Source: Kitasatospora paranensis
Lineage (GTDB): Bacteria; Actinomycetota; Actinomycetes; Streptomycetales; Streptomycetaceae
Length of the DNA stretch: 64,000 nt
Direction of reading: 5' to 3'
NCBI RefSeq assembly: GCF_039544005.1
Contig: NZ_BAABKV010000001.1
Location: 2,728,001 to 2,792,000, forward strand
The stretch's first letter is position 1; each line of letters opens with the position of its first letter. The position numbers were made by a program, and so were the translations under genes. The notes beneath the pieces were generated by a model. It ran no database searches. It saw only the letters and a program-made list of their open reading frames with translations, and had not been told where the DNA came from. This document shows positions 40,425-49,834 of this stretch, one piece after another.

Positions 40425-41528
40425 CTATGTCGCGCACCACCGCTGTTCCCTTCTCCACAGGAATCTCCAGAGTGCTTGGACGTAGATGCAGTGCTGAATG
40501 ACGTCGTAGACGAGTTCCACGACCAACGTCAGGATGAGGAGGTGGGCGCGCCAGCCGGCCTTTCTGGCGGCGACGACCTTCTCCACGATGAACACCGCGC
40601 CGATGCACGCCCAGAAGGCGGAGAGGCGGGGCCATCCGAAGTACAGCGTGGTGAGGAGCATGTAGCCGAGGTACAGGAACATGAAGAGCACCGAGACGCC
40701 CATCAGGCCCTGGCGCAGGATGTACGGCGCGGTCACCCGGTTCCAGCCGTAGTCGCGCAGGTTCTCCAGGGCGCCGCGCTGCCAGCGCAGCCGCTGCTGC
40801 CACAGCCGCGGCACGGTCGGCATCACCTCGGTCACCACCTCGCAGCCGGGCGGTGAGACGGTGCGGTAGCCGAGCGTCCGGACGGCCTTGGTGATCTCGT
40901 CGTCCTCGGTCAGCGACAGCGTCGAGTAGTAGGCGTCCCCGCCGCCGATCCGGCCCGACCGGCGGGCCCGGCGGATCTCGCGCAGCACCCCGGCCCTGAA
41001 GAGGGTCGCGGTGCCGGTGAGGACCTCGGCGCGGTGGCGCTTGCGGGCGATCGCGGTGGCGTACCGGTGGAACTCGATGCGCTGGAGTTCGCCGAGCAGG
41101 CCGCCGCCGTCCTCCCCGTAGAAGATCCCGCCGACGCCGCCGACGGCCTCGGTCGAGGCGGCCACCGCGGCGCGCAGGAAGCCCGGGTTGAGCGTGGTGT
41201 CCGCGTCCTGGACGAGCACCAGGTCGGTGTCGGCCAGCTCGGGTTCGAACCGTGCCAGGGCCTGGTTGAGGGCGCCGGCCTTCTTGTCGCGGTTGTCGAC
41301 CGTCTCCATCACCTCGGCGCCGTACCCGGCGGCGATCTCCGCGGTGTCGTCCGTGCAGTTGTCGCAGACCACGACGGTGCGGGTGGGGGCCGGCGACTGC
41401 TGCCGGAGGGCGGCCAGGGCGGCGCCGATGCGCTGGGCCTCGTTGTGGGCGGGCAGCAGGGCGAGGATCACCGGTTCCGCGTCGACCGGTGCTCCGCCGG
41501 AGCGGGCCGGCTCGGAAAGGACCTTCAT
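40425..41528 (-). CDS. membrane GT2-family glycosyltransferase
   Basis: A 367-residue processive-type GT2 enzyme. The GT-A domain (about 20-245) has LPAHNEAQRIGAAL, the nucleotide-sugar motif VLVQDADTTLNPG (DxD), the catalytic LTEDDEI and the QQRLRWQRG (QxxRW) motif of cellulose/hyaluronan/chitin-synthase relatives. Three or four TM helices follow (about 265-350). It would polymerise or transfer sugars at the cytoplasmic membrane; the product is unknown. The ATG at 41528 is used. The LAXTG peptide follows on the same transcript, and a GT-C protein is divergent 253 bp away. Confidence 0.88.
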   Translation of the reverse strand: MKVLSEPARSGGAPVDAEPVILALLPAHNEAQRIGAALAALRQQSPAPTRTVVVCDNCTDDTAEIAAGYGAEVMETVDNRDKKAGALNQALARFEPELADTDLVLVQDADTTLNPGFLRAAVAASTEAVGGVGGIFYGEDGGGLLGELQRIEFHRYATAIARKRHRAEVLTGTATLFRAGVLREIRRARRSGRIGGGDAYYSTLSLTEDDEITKAVRTLGYRTVSPPGCEVVTEVMPTVPRLWQQRLRWQRGALENLRDYGWNRVTAPYILRQGLMGVSVLFMFLYLGYMLLTTLYFGWPRLSAFWACIGAVFIVEKVVAARKAGWRAHLLILTLVVELVYDVIQHCIYVQALWRFLWRREQRWCAT

Positions 41529-41781
41529 GGCGCCCCGATCGCATGGCCGTGGACTGGTGCGGTGCGTGCTGCGGAAAGCATTCGAACAATTCTGAGATTA
41601 GATGCAGATCTGACCTTTCCGGCGGTCTGCCGTCCGCGCCCCGCCGAGTTCACCCGGCCAGGCCAACCCCGCCCGACTGCACACGAACGCCGGTGTGGCG
41701 GCGGAATCCACCGGCCCGGCCGACCCGTTATCTTGACGGGGATTCGGCGCTGGGCCGGCACGCGAACACGGGCGGCACACA

Positions 41782-43338
41782 ATGACGGTCCTGCGCTCCC
41801 GCGCACCTCTCCTGGGCGTCCTCCTCCTGCAGGCCGTCCTCACTCTCGCACTCAGCAACTCGGCCCGGCCCGACGAGGCGACCTACCTGTACGGCGGCCA
41901 CCGCCTGCTGGACGACTTCCTCGACCACCGGCCGCTGGACGACAACTACGACACCTACTTCGGCGGCCTGCCCTACCTCTACCCGGTGATCGCCGCGGGG
42001 ATCGACGGCCTCGGCGGGCTGGCCGCCGTCCGGGCGCTGAGCCTGCTCTGCATGCTGACCGCCACCTGGCTCGTCGGCGCCACCGCCCGCCGGCTCTTCG
42101 ACGAGCGGGCCGGATTCTTCGCCGCCGCGGTCTTCGGACTCTCCGCGCCGGTCCTGTTCACCGGCAACCTCGCGACCTTCGACGCGGCTTCCGCGGCGCT
42201 GATCGCCGCGGCGCTGTGCTGCGCGGTGCAACCGGGCGACGGCGCCCCGGGCCCGGCGGGCGGGCCGGACGGCGACGGCGGCGCCGCGACCCGGGCACCG
42301 GTCCTCGCCTTCTTCGCCGTCGCGCTCAAGTACGCCACCTGGGCCTTCGTCCTGCCGGTGATCGCCGTCGAAGCCGTGCTCACGGCGGCCGACTCCGGAC
42401 GGCGCGAGGCACTGCGGCGGGCCGCGCTCTTCCTGCTGTGGGTGGCCGCACCCGCCCTCGGCGTCCTGTTCCTGACGGCCTGGTACACCGGGAACGGCAT
42501 CCTGAAGGGCATCCTCGGAGCGGCCGGGGACGCCGGCGGCGGCCAGACGACCGCACAGATCACCGCCTGGTCCGTCGACTGCGCGGGCGTCGTCCTGCTG
42601 CTGGCCGCCGCCGGCGCCGTCCTGCACGCCCTCACCGACGACCCGGTCCACCGTCGCTCGAAGCCCGTCCGCACCGCACTCGGCGCCGTCCTCTGCGCCG
42701 GCGCCCTGATCGCCCCGCTGACGGCGCTGTGGCTGCGGAGCGCGGCGTCGCTGGCGGCCGACTGCGGCCTCGGCCTCGTGCTGGCCGCGCCGATGGCCGG
42801 CTGGCTGCTGGCCCGGCTCTCGCACGGCCGGGCCAGGTCTGCCGTGCTCGCCGTCGCCACCCTCGCCCTCGCCGCGACCAGCGCCGCCTGGGTCTCCCAG
42901 CAGCTCTTCGCCCGCTGGCCGGACAGCCGGCCCGTGATGGCCTACCTCCGGCCCGCCGCCGACACCGGAGGGACCGGCAGCGGCACCGGGCAGCGGATCC
43001 TCGCCGAGACGGCGGCGCTCCCCCGCTACTACCTGTACCCGGACGCGGCCCGCGCCGAGATCCTCAGCACCTCCGCGGCCCTGCCCTACACCACCACCAC
43101 CGGGCGGCGACTCACCGGCGAGGCCGCCTTCCGCCAGGCCATCGCGGACCGCCGCTTCGACCGGATCGTCCTCGACTCCACCCGTTCCCCGGAACAGAGC
43201 CGGCGGCTGACCGCCCTGCTCGCCCCGAACGGATACCGGCTGGTGCGCACCTTCGCCTTCCGCGACACCGCCTACAGCAGCGTCCCGTTCCACTTCCCGC
43301 GGACACGCGGACACGTGACGGTCTGGCAGCGCTCCTGA
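41782..43338 (+). CDS. polytopic GT-C/ArnT-type glycosyltransferase-like protein
   Basis: A 518-residue membrane protein with about ten TM helices and a C-terminal soluble domain from about 395. The first extracytoplasmic loop has SARPDEATYLYGG, with the Asp-Glu pair typical of GT39/ArnT-type enzymes that use polyprenyl-phosphate sugars. The end (IVLDSTRSPEQSRRL ... HVTVWQRS) resembles the soluble tail of these proteins. The acceptor and sugar are unknown. Divergent placement beside the GT2 enzyme suggests both act on an envelope glycan. The start ATG at 41782 is clear. Confidence 0.8.
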   Translation: MTVLRSRAPLLGVLLLQAVLTLALSNSARPDEATYLYGGHRLLDDFLDHRPLDDNYDTYFGGLPYLYPVIAAGIDGLGGLAAVRALSLLCMLTATWLVGATARRLFDERAGFFAAAVFGLSAPVLFTGNLATFDAASAALIAAALCCAVQPGDGAPGPAGGPDGDGGAATRAPVLAFFAVALKYATWAFVLPVIAVEAVLTAADSGRREALRRAALFLLWVAAPALGVLFLTAWYTGNGILKGILGAAGDAGGGQTTAQITAWSVDCAGVVLLLAAAGAVLHALTDDPVHRRSKPVRTALGAVLCAGALIAPLTALWLRSAASLAADCGLGLVLAAPMAGWLLARLSHGRARSAVLAVATLALAATSAAWVSQQLFARWPDSRPVMAYLRPAADTGGTGSGTGQRILAETAALPRYYLYPDAARAEILSTSAALPYTTTTGRRLTGEAAFRQAIADRRFDRIVLDSTRSPEQSRRLTALLAPNGYRLVRTFAFRDTAYSSVPFHFPRTRGHVTVWQRS

Positions 43339-43415
43339 ACCCGCGTCACCCCGTGCCGGCGACGGCGCCACGATACGCCGGAGGGGATGTCGGCAGCGGC
43401 TGCTACCGTCCGCGC

Positions 43416-43919
43416 ATGGGAAAGCATGTGCCATTCACCGGTGGCGAGAAGGACAGTCTGCACGCCGCACTCGACCGGCACCGTGACGCGGTGCTGTGGA
43501 AGCTCGAAGGCCTGGACGACGAGCAGCTGCGGCGGCCGATCACGCCGTCGGGGACGAACCTGCTGGGCCTGGTCAAGCACCTGGGCGGTGCCGAACTCGG
43601 CTGGTTCTGCGAGACGTTCGGTCGCGAGACCGGGCCCCTGCCGTTCGACATGGCCGTCGACGAGTCCTCGGACATGCGGGTGGAGCCGGACGAGTCGACC
43701 GCGGACATCCTGGCGTTCTACGGCCGGGCCCGCGCCGCCGCCGACGCCGTGATCGGCGAACTCGGCCTCGACGAACTCGGCACGTCCTACAGCGGCAACG
43801 CGGTGTCGCTGCGCTGGGTCCTCGTCCACATGACGACGGAGACGGCGCGGCACGCGGGCCACGTGGACATCCTGCGCGAGCTCACCGACGGCTCGACCGG
43901 CGACCACAACCGGGCCTGA
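43416..43919 (+). CDS. DinB-superfamily protein (DUF664)
   Basis: A 167-residue four-helix protein of the DinB/DUF664 group. The metal-binding histidines fit VKHLGGAELGW, VLVHMTTETARHAGHVDILRE. Actinobacterial members are often thiol (mycothiol)-dependent transferases or have no known function. The ATG at 43416 is preceded by no strong ribosome-binding site; the later ATG codons are inside the conserved domain. Confidence 0.85.
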   Translation: MGKHVPFTGGEKDSLHAALDRHRDAVLWKLEGLDDEQLRRPITPSGTNLLGLVKHLGGAELGWFCETFGRETGPLPFDMAVDESSDMRVEPDESTADILAFYGRARAAADAVIGELGLDELGTSYSGNAVSLRWVLVHMTTETARHAGHVDILRELTDGSTGDHNRA

Positions 43920-43978
43920 CCGACCCCGACCGGCCCCGAGACGGCCCACAGGCGGCCCAGGATGGACAAAGCCCTGAA

Positions 43979-44023
43979 AAGCCCCTCGGGCCGACGGATG
44001 CACTCCGTCGACCCGAGGGGCTT
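43979..44023 (-). terminator. terminator of glnA2
   Basis: AAGCCCCTCGGG pairs perfectly with CCCGAGGGGCTT over 12 bp, with an inner GACGGA/TCCGTC stem, 30 bp after the glnA2 stop. It also lies downstream of the converging DinB gene and may serve both. Confidence 0.85.
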
Positions 44024-44053
44024 CCTGTGTTTCAGTTCTACCCTGACCTGCGG

Positions 44054-45415
44054 CTACAGCACCTGGAGGTTCTTCCGCAGCTCGAACGGCGTGACCTCGG
44101 AGCGGTACTCCTCCCACTCCTGGCGCTTGTTGCGCAGGAAGAAGTCGAAGACGTGCTCACCGAGGGTCTCGGCGACGAGCTCGCTGCGCTGCATCAGGTC
44201 GATGGCCTCGCCCAGGTTCTGCGGCATGGGCTGGATGCCGAGGGCGCGCCGCTCGGCGTCGGAGAGGGCCCACACGTCGTCGTCGGCGCCGGGCGGGAGC
44301 TCGTAGCCCTCCTCGATGCCCTTGAGGCCGGCCGCGAGGGTGACCGCGTAGGCGAGGTAGGGGTTGCAGCCGGTGTCCAGCGAGCGGACCTCGACGCGGG
44401 TGGAGCCCTGCTTGCCGGGCTTGTACATCGGGACGCGGATCAGCGCGGAGCGGTTGTTGTGGCCCCAGCAGATGTACGAGGGGGCCTCACCACCGGCGCC
44501 GGCGGTGCGCTGGGAGCCGCCCCAGATGCGCTTGTAGGAGTTGACCCACTGGTTGGTGACCGCGGCGGTCTCGGCGGCGTGCCGCAGCAGGCCCGCGATG
44601 AAGGAGCGGCCGACCTTGGAGAGCTGGTACTCCGCGCCGGACTCGTGGAAGGCGTTGCGGTCGCCCTCGAAGAGGGAGAGGTGGGTGTGCATGCCGGAGC
44701 CGGGGAAGCCGGAGAACGGCTTGGGCATGAAGCTGGCGTGCACGCCCTGCTCCAGCGCGACCTCCTTCATGACCAGGCGGAAGGTCATGATGTTGTCGGC
44801 GGTGGAGAGCGCGTCGGCGTAGCGCAGGTCGATCTCCTGCTGGCCGGGGGCGCCCTCGTGGTGGGAGAACTCCACCGAGATGCCCATCGACTCCAGCATG
44901 GTGATGGCCTGGCGGCGGAAGTCGTGGCCGACGCCGCGCGGGGTGTGGTCGAAGTACCCGGACTGGTCGGCGGGGATGGGCGGGGTGCCGTCGCCCGGGA
45001 GGTTCTTCAGCAGGAAGAACTCGATCTCGGGGTGGGTGTAGAAGGTGAAGCCCAGCTCGGAGGCCTTCTCCAGGGTGCGCTTCAGCACGTACCGCGGGTC
45101 CGCGAACGACGGCGAGCCGTCCGGCATCAGGATGTCGCAGAACATCCGGGCGGTGCCGGGGGTCTCGGAGCGCCAGGGCAGTATCTGGAAGGTGGTCGGG
45201 TCCGGCTTGGCGATCATGTCGGACTCGTAGACCCGGGCGAAGCCCTCGATGGCGGAGCCGTCGAAGCCGATGCCCTCCTCGAAGGCCTGTTCCAGCTCGG
45301 CGGGTGCGACCGCGACCGACTTCAGGAACCCGAGCACGTCGGTGAACCACAGCCGGACAAAACGAATGTCACGCTCCTCGAGCGTGCGAAGCACGAACTC
45401 CTGCTGCTTGCCCAT
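44054..45415 (-). CDS. glnA2: glutamine synthetase-like enzyme GlnA2
   Basis: A 453-residue GS-I-fold ligase. The N-terminal beta-grasp has RFVRLWFTDVLG and GFDGSAIEGFARV. The catalytic domain has the metal-binding EIEFFLLK, EGAPGQQEIDLRY, the ammonium-site region GSGMHTHLSLF and the ATP-binding NNRSALIRVP. Streptomyces GlnA2 is reported to act as a gamma-glutamylpolyamine synthetase rather than a main glutamine synthetase, and this protein matches GlnA2 of the glnE-nadE region. Where GlnA carries its adenylylated NLYDLPP, this protein has EGYELPPG. The upstream sequence GTAAC-6 bp-GTAAA (minus strand, about 45437-45453) is a weak GlnR-like half site. Confidence 0.93.
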   Translation of the reverse strand: MGKQQEFVLRTLEERDIRFVRLWFTDVLGFLKSVAVAPAELEQAFEEGIGFDGSAIEGFARVYESDMIAKPDPTTFQILPWRSETPGTARMFCDILMPDGSPSFADPRYVLKRTLEKASELGFTFYTHPEIEFFLLKNLPGDGTPPIPADQSGYFDHTPRGVGHDFRRQAITMLESMGISVEFSHHEGAPGQQEIDLRYADALSTADNIMTFRLVMKEVALEQGVHASFMPKPFSGFPGSGMHTHLSLFEGDRNAFHESGAEYQLSKVGRSFIAGLLRHAAETAAVTNQWVNSYKRIWGGSQRTAGAGGEAPSYICWGHNNRSALIRVPMYKPGKQGSTRVEVRSLDTGCNPYLAYAVTLAAGLKGIEEGYELPPGADDDVWALSDAERRALGIQPMPQNLGEAIDLMQRSELVAETLGEHVFDFFLRNKRQEWEEYRSEVTPFELRKNLQVL

Positions 45416-45589
45416 GGGGACAGTCTCACCTCTGCTCTTTACGTTCGTGTTACGCGTTGCACGCGCGGGGCGACCCGAACGGCGGCTGGTCCCATCATGG
45501 CGGATCATCGCCCGCTTGCCGACACCCGGATTCCGTGCCGGGCGTCCCCGACCGCGACATAGCGTCAGTTAGACGATTACACTCGGGGC

Positions 45590-47344
45590 ATGCCGAATCT
45601 CCGTCTCGCCCTGAGTCAGATCGACCCCTGGGTCGGTGACCTCGCCCGCAACAGCGATGAGGTGGTGCGCTGGACCAGGCAGGCCGCGGAGGCCGGCGCC
45701 CAGCTCGTCGCCTTCCCGGAAATGGTCCTCACCGGCTACCCCGTCGAGGACCTCGCGCTGCGGGCCTCCTTCGTCGAGGCCTCCCGCGCCGCACTGGTCG
45801 CGCTCGCCGCCCGGCTGGCGGACGAGGGGCTGGGCGAGCTGCCGGTCGTGGTCGGCTACCTCGGGCGCTCCGCCGCCGACCACCCGCGGCTGCACCGGCC
45901 CGCCGGCTCCCCGCAGAACTGTGCCGCGGTGCTGCACCGCGGCGCGGTGGCCACCCGTTTCGCCAAGCACTACCTGCCGAACTACGGCGTCTTCGACGAG
46001 TACCGCTACTTCGTACCGGGCGACCAGCTCGCCGTGGTCACCCTGCACGGCGTGGACGTGGCCCTGGCGATCTGCGAGGACATCTGGCAGGACGGCGGCC
46101 GGGCCACCGCCGCCGGCGAGGCCGGGGCCGGCCTGCTGCTGGTGATCAACGGTTCGCCGTACGAGCGGAACAAGGACGACGTGCGGCTGGAGCTGGTGCG
46201 CCGCCGGGCGGCCGAGGCGGGCTGCGCGCTGGCGTACGTGAACATGGTGGGCGGGCAGGACGAGCTGGTCTTCGACGGCGACTCGCTGGTGGTGTCGGCG
46301 GAGGGCGAGGTGCTGGCCCGGGCTCCGCAGTTCGAGGAGGAGCTGCTGCTGGTCGACCTGGAGCTGCCCGCGGCGTCCGGCGAGCACACCGACGGGCTGA
46401 TCTTCAGTGACGGCCTGCACCTCGTCCGGACGGAGCTGGGCGGCGCGCCGCTGCCGCCGCCGGCCGAGCGGGCCCGGGAGGAGGAGGCGCCCCGGCTCGA
46501 CGACGAGGCGGAGATCTACGCCGCCCTGGTCGCGGGCACCCGCGCGTACGTCCGCAAGAACGGCTTCGCCTCGGTGCTGATCGGGCTGTCCGGCGGCATC
46601 GACTCGGCGCTGGTGGCCGCCATCGCGGTGGACGCGCTGGGCGCGGAGAACGTGCACTGCGTGTCGATGCCCAGCCGGTATTCCTCGGACCACTCGAAGG
46701 ACGACGCGGCGGAGCTGGCCCGCCGCACCGGCCTGAACTTCCGCACGGTGTCGATCGCCCCGATGTTCGACGCGTACATGGGCTCGCTGGGGCTGACCGG
46801 CCTGGCCGAGGAGAACCTGCAGTCCCGGCTGCGCGGCACCCTGCTGATGGCGATCTCCAACCAGGAGGGCCACATCGTGCTCGCGCCGGGCAACAAGAGC
46901 GAGCTGGCGGTCGGCTACTCGACGCTGTATGGCGACTCGGTGGGCGCGTACGGGCCGATCAAGGACGTCTACAAGTCGCTGATCTTCCGGCTGGCGCGGT
47001 GGCGCAACGAGGCCGCCGCGGAGCGCGGCGAGGCGCCGCCGATCCCGGAGAACACGATCAGCAAGCCGCCGTCGGCGGAGCTGCGGCCGGACCAGGTCGA
47101 CACCGACTCGCTGCCCGACTACGACCTGCTGGACACCGTCCTGGACCTGTACGTGGAGGGCGACCAGGGCCGGGACGCGATCGTCGCCGCCGGGTTCCCG
47201 CCGGAGGTCGTCGACCGGATCGTCCGGCTGGTGGACACCGCCGAGTACAAGCGCCGCCAGTACCCGCCGGGCCCCAAGATCTCGGGCAAGGGCTTCGGGC
47301 GCGACCGCCGGCTGCCGATCACCAACCGGTGGCGCCGCGGCTGA
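45590..47344 (+). CDS. nadE: glutamine-dependent NAD+ synthetase
   Basis: A 584-residue two-domain enzyme catalysing the last step of NAD synthesis. The N-terminal nitrilase-type glutaminase (about 1-290) has Glu in AFPEMVLTGYP, Lys in FAKHYLPNYGVFDE and Cys in LAICEDIWQDGG. The C-terminal ATP-pyrophosphatase domain (about 320-584) has the P-loop LSGGIDSAL and the GNKSELAVGYSTLYGD motif. Ammonia passes between domains through a tunnel in this family. It is divergent from glnA2 across 174 bp. The ATG at 45590 fits the family start. Confidence 0.97.
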   Translation: MPNLRLALSQIDPWVGDLARNSDEVVRWTRQAAEAGAQLVAFPEMVLTGYPVEDLALRASFVEASRAALVALAARLADEGLGELPVVVGYLGRSAADHPRLHRPAGSPQNCAAVLHRGAVATRFAKHYLPNYGVFDEYRYFVPGDQLAVVTLHGVDVALAICEDIWQDGGRATAAGEAGAGLLLVINGSPYERNKDDVRLELVRRRAAEAGCALAYVNMVGGQDELVFDGDSLVVSAEGEVLARAPQFEEELLLVDLELPAASGEHTDGLIFSDGLHLVRTELGGAPLPPPAERAREEEAPRLDDEAEIYAALVAGTRAYVRKNGFASVLIGLSGGIDSALVAAIAVDALGAENVHCVSMPSRYSSDHSKDDAAELARRTGLNFRTVSIAPMFDAYMGSLGLTGLAEENLQSRLRGTLLMAISNQEGHIVLAPGNKSELAVGYSTLYGDSVGAYGPIKDVYKSLIFRLARWRNEAAAERGEAPPIPENTISKPPSAELRPDQVDTDSLPDYDLLDTVLDLYVEGDQGRDAIVAAGFPPEVVDRIVRLVDTAEYKRRQYPPGPKISGKGFGRDRRLPITNRWRRG

Positions 47345-47367
47345 CCGCGGGCCCCGCCGCCCCGAGG

Positions 47368-47943
47368 TCAGTCGACGGCGGCCTTCCAGACCCAGGAGGT
47401 GCGCACCGGCCGGCCGGCGAGTTCGCCCCGGCCGGTGCACCAGAGCAGGACGGCGGCCGGGTCCCCGCCGGGGGCCTCCGGGAAGAGCCGGGCCAGCACG
47501 GCCGCGCTGGGCGGTCCGGGCAGGTGCCAGCCGCCGCCGAGGCCGCGGGTGATGTCCCAGGTGTGCAGCAGGATCTCGGCGACGCCCATGGCGGCGAAGC
47601 CGGACGGGTCGGTGGGCCCCCAGTGCCAGGCCCGGGCCTCGGGCCCGGCGGCGTCCAGGGTGGCGGCGAGCAGGCCGCCGCAGGCCCGGACGACCTCCAG
47701 CACCTCGCCGACCGGCGCCTCGGGACGGACGGCGAGGTCGTAGGGGAGGTAGCCGTCGCGGGGGCGGGCGGCGAGCTGGCCGGCGTAGGCGGCCAGGTCG
47801 TGGGCGACGTGCACCGCCGTCTCGCGGCACGTCCAGGTCAGCCGTCCGGCACGCACCGACCAGTCCTCGTCCTCGCGGGTGACGAGGACCTTCAGGGCTT
47901 CGGCGAGGGCTCGTTCCACGTCACGTCCGTCCATGCCTGCCAT
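47368..47943 (-). CDS. maleylpyruvate-isomerase-like (MDMPI/DinB) protein
   Basis: A 191-residue protein with an MDMPI N-terminal, DinB-like helical domain. Candidate metal ligands are the histidines in CRETAVHVAHDL and EILLHTWDITRGLGG. Actinobacterial members are a large family with mostly unknown, probably mycothiol-linked, roles. Starts at 47943 (ATG) or 47934 (ATG) are both possible; the first is used. It converges on nadE with only 23 bp between stops. Confidence 0.8.
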   Translation of the reverse strand: MAGMDGRDVERALAEALKVLVTREDEDWSVRAGRLTWTCRETAVHVAHDLAAYAGQLAARPRDGYLPYDLAVRPEAPVGEVLEVVRACGGLLAATLDAAGPEARAWHWGPTDPSGFAAMGVAEILLHTWDITRGLGGGWHLPGPPSAAVLARLFPEAPGGDPAAVLLWCTGRGELAGRPVRTSWVWKAAVD

Positions 47944-48003
47944 TGTGCCGCGCCGGGCGCGGCCCGCGTCGGCCGCGCGGGCCGGCGGCGACCCCCGCTC
48001 GTC

Positions 48004-49017
48004 TCAGTAGCGGTAGTCCGCGGCGACCGCGCGGTGGTCGCTGCCGTCGGCGGGCAGCACCCGCGAGTCGGTGGGGCGCAGCCCGCCCTTGCTGAGGATC
48101 TGGTCGATCCGCGCCATCGGGAAGGCGGCGGGCCAGGAGAAGCCGAACCCGTCGCCGGCCGCGCCCTGGGCGGAGCGCATCTGGGAGGTGATCGGGGCGA
48201 GGCTGCGGTCGTTCATGGTGCCGTTGAGGTCGCCCATCAGCAGGACCTTCTTCAGCGGCTCGGCCTCGACGGCGTCGCCGAGGGCCTGCGCGCTGACGTC
48301 CCGGCGGCCCGCGGTGAAGCCGCTGCCGGACTCGAGCCGGACGGACGGCAGGTGGGCGACGTACACGGCGAGCGGTCCGGCGGGGGTGGTCACCCGGGCA
48401 CGGAAGGCCCTCGTCCAGCCGATCCTGATGTCGACCACGTGCACCTCGGTGATGGGGTAGGTGGACCAGAGGCCCACGGTGCCCTCGACGGCGTGGTACG
48501 GGTAACGGGCGGCGAGGCCCGTGCTGTACGTCTTCACGGCGCTGGGCGCGAGCTCCTCCAGGGCGACGATCGCGGCGCCGGAGCCGTTGATCATCTTCAG
48601 CGTGCCGGCGGTGTCGCTGTTGGCGGCGGCGACGTTGTGGGTGAGCACCCCGAAGTCGCCGGTCCCGGAGCTCTTGTCCGTCAGCAGGCCGCCGAACAGG
48701 TTGAACCAGAGGATGGTGGGCAGCAGGACGGCGGCCAGCGCGGTGGCCGAGCGGCGCCACAGGCCGGCGGCGACCAGCAGCGGCACGGCCAGCCCCAGCC
48801 AGGGCAGGAAGGTCTCCAGCAGGCTGCCCAGGTTGCCGAGGGCGTTGGGGACCTCGGCGTGCAGGGCGAGCAGCAGGGCGAGCAGGACGGCGAGACCGGC
48901 GGTGACCCAGCCGCGGCGGGGGTCGAGCCAGGGGTTCCGGGCTCCGGGGGCTCCGGGGGCCTCCTCCGGTTCCCCCGCGCCGTCGGTCGCCGCCACTGTC
49001 CCGTCCGCCTGAACCAT
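48004..49017 (-). CDS. membrane endonuclease/exonuclease/phosphatase-family protein
   Basis: A 337-residue protein with two or three N-terminal TM helices (about 37-105) and an EEP (DNase I-like) domain outside the membrane. EEP motifs are LTHNVAAAN, IVALEEL, VYVAHLPSV, LLMGDLNGTMND and GSDHRAVAADY, so the catalytic residues appear complete. Substrates of this superfamily include nucleic acids, phospholipids and phosphoinositides; which applies here cannot be said. The ATG at 49017 is used. Confidence 0.85.
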   Translation of the reverse strand: MVQADGTVAATDGAGEPEEAPGAPGARNPWLDPRRGWVTAGLAVLLALLLALHAEVPNALGNLGSLLETFLPWLGLAVPLLVAAGLWRRSATALAAVLLPTILWFNLFGGLLTDKSSGTGDFGVLTHNVAAANSDTAGTLKMINGSGAAIVALEELAPSAVKTYSTGLAARYPYHAVEGTVGLWSTYPITEVHVVDIRIGWTRAFRARVTTPAGPLAVYVAHLPSVRLESGSGFTAGRRDVSAQALGDAVEAEPLKKVLLMGDLNGTMNDRSLAPITSQMRSAQGAAGDGFGFSWPAAFPMARIDQILSKGGLRPTDSRVLPADGSDHRAVAADYRY

Positions 49018-49138
49018 GCGCCCCGCTCCTCCGTACCGACCGTGCCGTCCGGCTGATACCGGTTTAGTCGGATTCTCGGCTCAGCCTATGACGGCACAGA
49101 CGCGCAGGAGGGGCGCAGAGGTTGCGGGACGCGCCCGA

Positions 49139-49825
49139 TCAGCGGGAACGCCCTCCGGACGGCTGTGCGCCGACCCCGCTCAGCACGGCGTCGACCATCT
49201 GCTCGGCGAGGCCGGGGTCGTCCAGCGGGGCCTCCTCCCACAGCACGGAGCGCAGCAGGATCGGGCCCATCACGATCTCGCAGAGGAGTTCCACGTCGAG
49301 GTCGTCGCGCAGGACGCCCTCGTCGATGCCGCGGCGGATGATGGTGCGGGCGAGCTCGCGGCGGGGCCTGACCACCCGCTCCTGGTAGGCGTCGCGCAGT
49401 TCGGGCCAGGCGTTCATCTGGCTGAGCGCGGACTTGAGCATCCAGCGCGAGCGCTTGGCCAGGCCGCGGCGGCGCATGAACTCGATCATGCCGACGAGTT
49501 CGTCGCGGACGCTGCCGCCGGCGGGCTCCGGGGTGGGCTCCTCCAGCCGGGCGACCACGTCGACCAGCAGGGCCTCCTTGTTGGGCCAGCGCCGGTAGAT
49601 GGTGGCCTTGCCGACTCCGGCGGCGGCGGCGATCCGTTCGACGGAGAGTTCGGAGAGGCTGGTGCCGGCCTCCATGAGCTCCTCGACGGCGGCGATGATG
49701 GCCTGTTCGGCCGCCTCGCTGCGCGGGCGGCCCCGCCGCGGGGAGCAGAGCTCCGCGGCGGGGCCGGTCGGGGCGGCGCCGCATGCCGAGACGGTCGGTT
49801 CGGTCTGCATGGCGCTATTGTCCAC
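49139..49825 (-). CDS. TetR-family transcriptional regulator
   Basis: A 228-residue TetR regulator. The N-terminal helix-turn-helix (about 38-85) has SVERIAAAAGVGKATIYRRWPNKEALL, and the C-terminal ligand-binding domain has TetR_C-like helices with EDLDVELLCEIVMGPILLR-type sequence. It follows the MFS gene on the same strand by 9 bp and is probably co-transcribed, the usual set-up for an autoregulated efflux repressor. The GTG at 49825 is used; an ATG at 49810 is also possible with AGAAGGGG at longer spacing. The likely operator is at 51517-51539. Confidence 0.88.
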   Translation of the reverse strand: MDNSAMQTEPTVSACGAAPTGPAAELCSPRRGRPRSEAAEQAIIAAVEELMEAGTSLSELSVERIAAAAGVGKATIYRRWPNKEALLVDVVARLEEPTPEPAGGSVRDELVGMIEFMRRRGLAKRSRWMLKSALSQMNAWPELRDAYQERVVRPRRELARTIIRRGIDEGVLRDDLDVELLCEIVMGPILLRSVLWEEAPLDDPGLAEQMVDAVLSGVGAQPSGGRSR

Positions 49826-49834
49826 CCCTTCTGA

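Noticed and set aside
45437..45453. A full GlnR operator before glnA2
   Set aside because: Only a weak GTAAC-n6-GTAAA half site is present, with no second half, so it is mentioned in the gene entry but not called as a feature.
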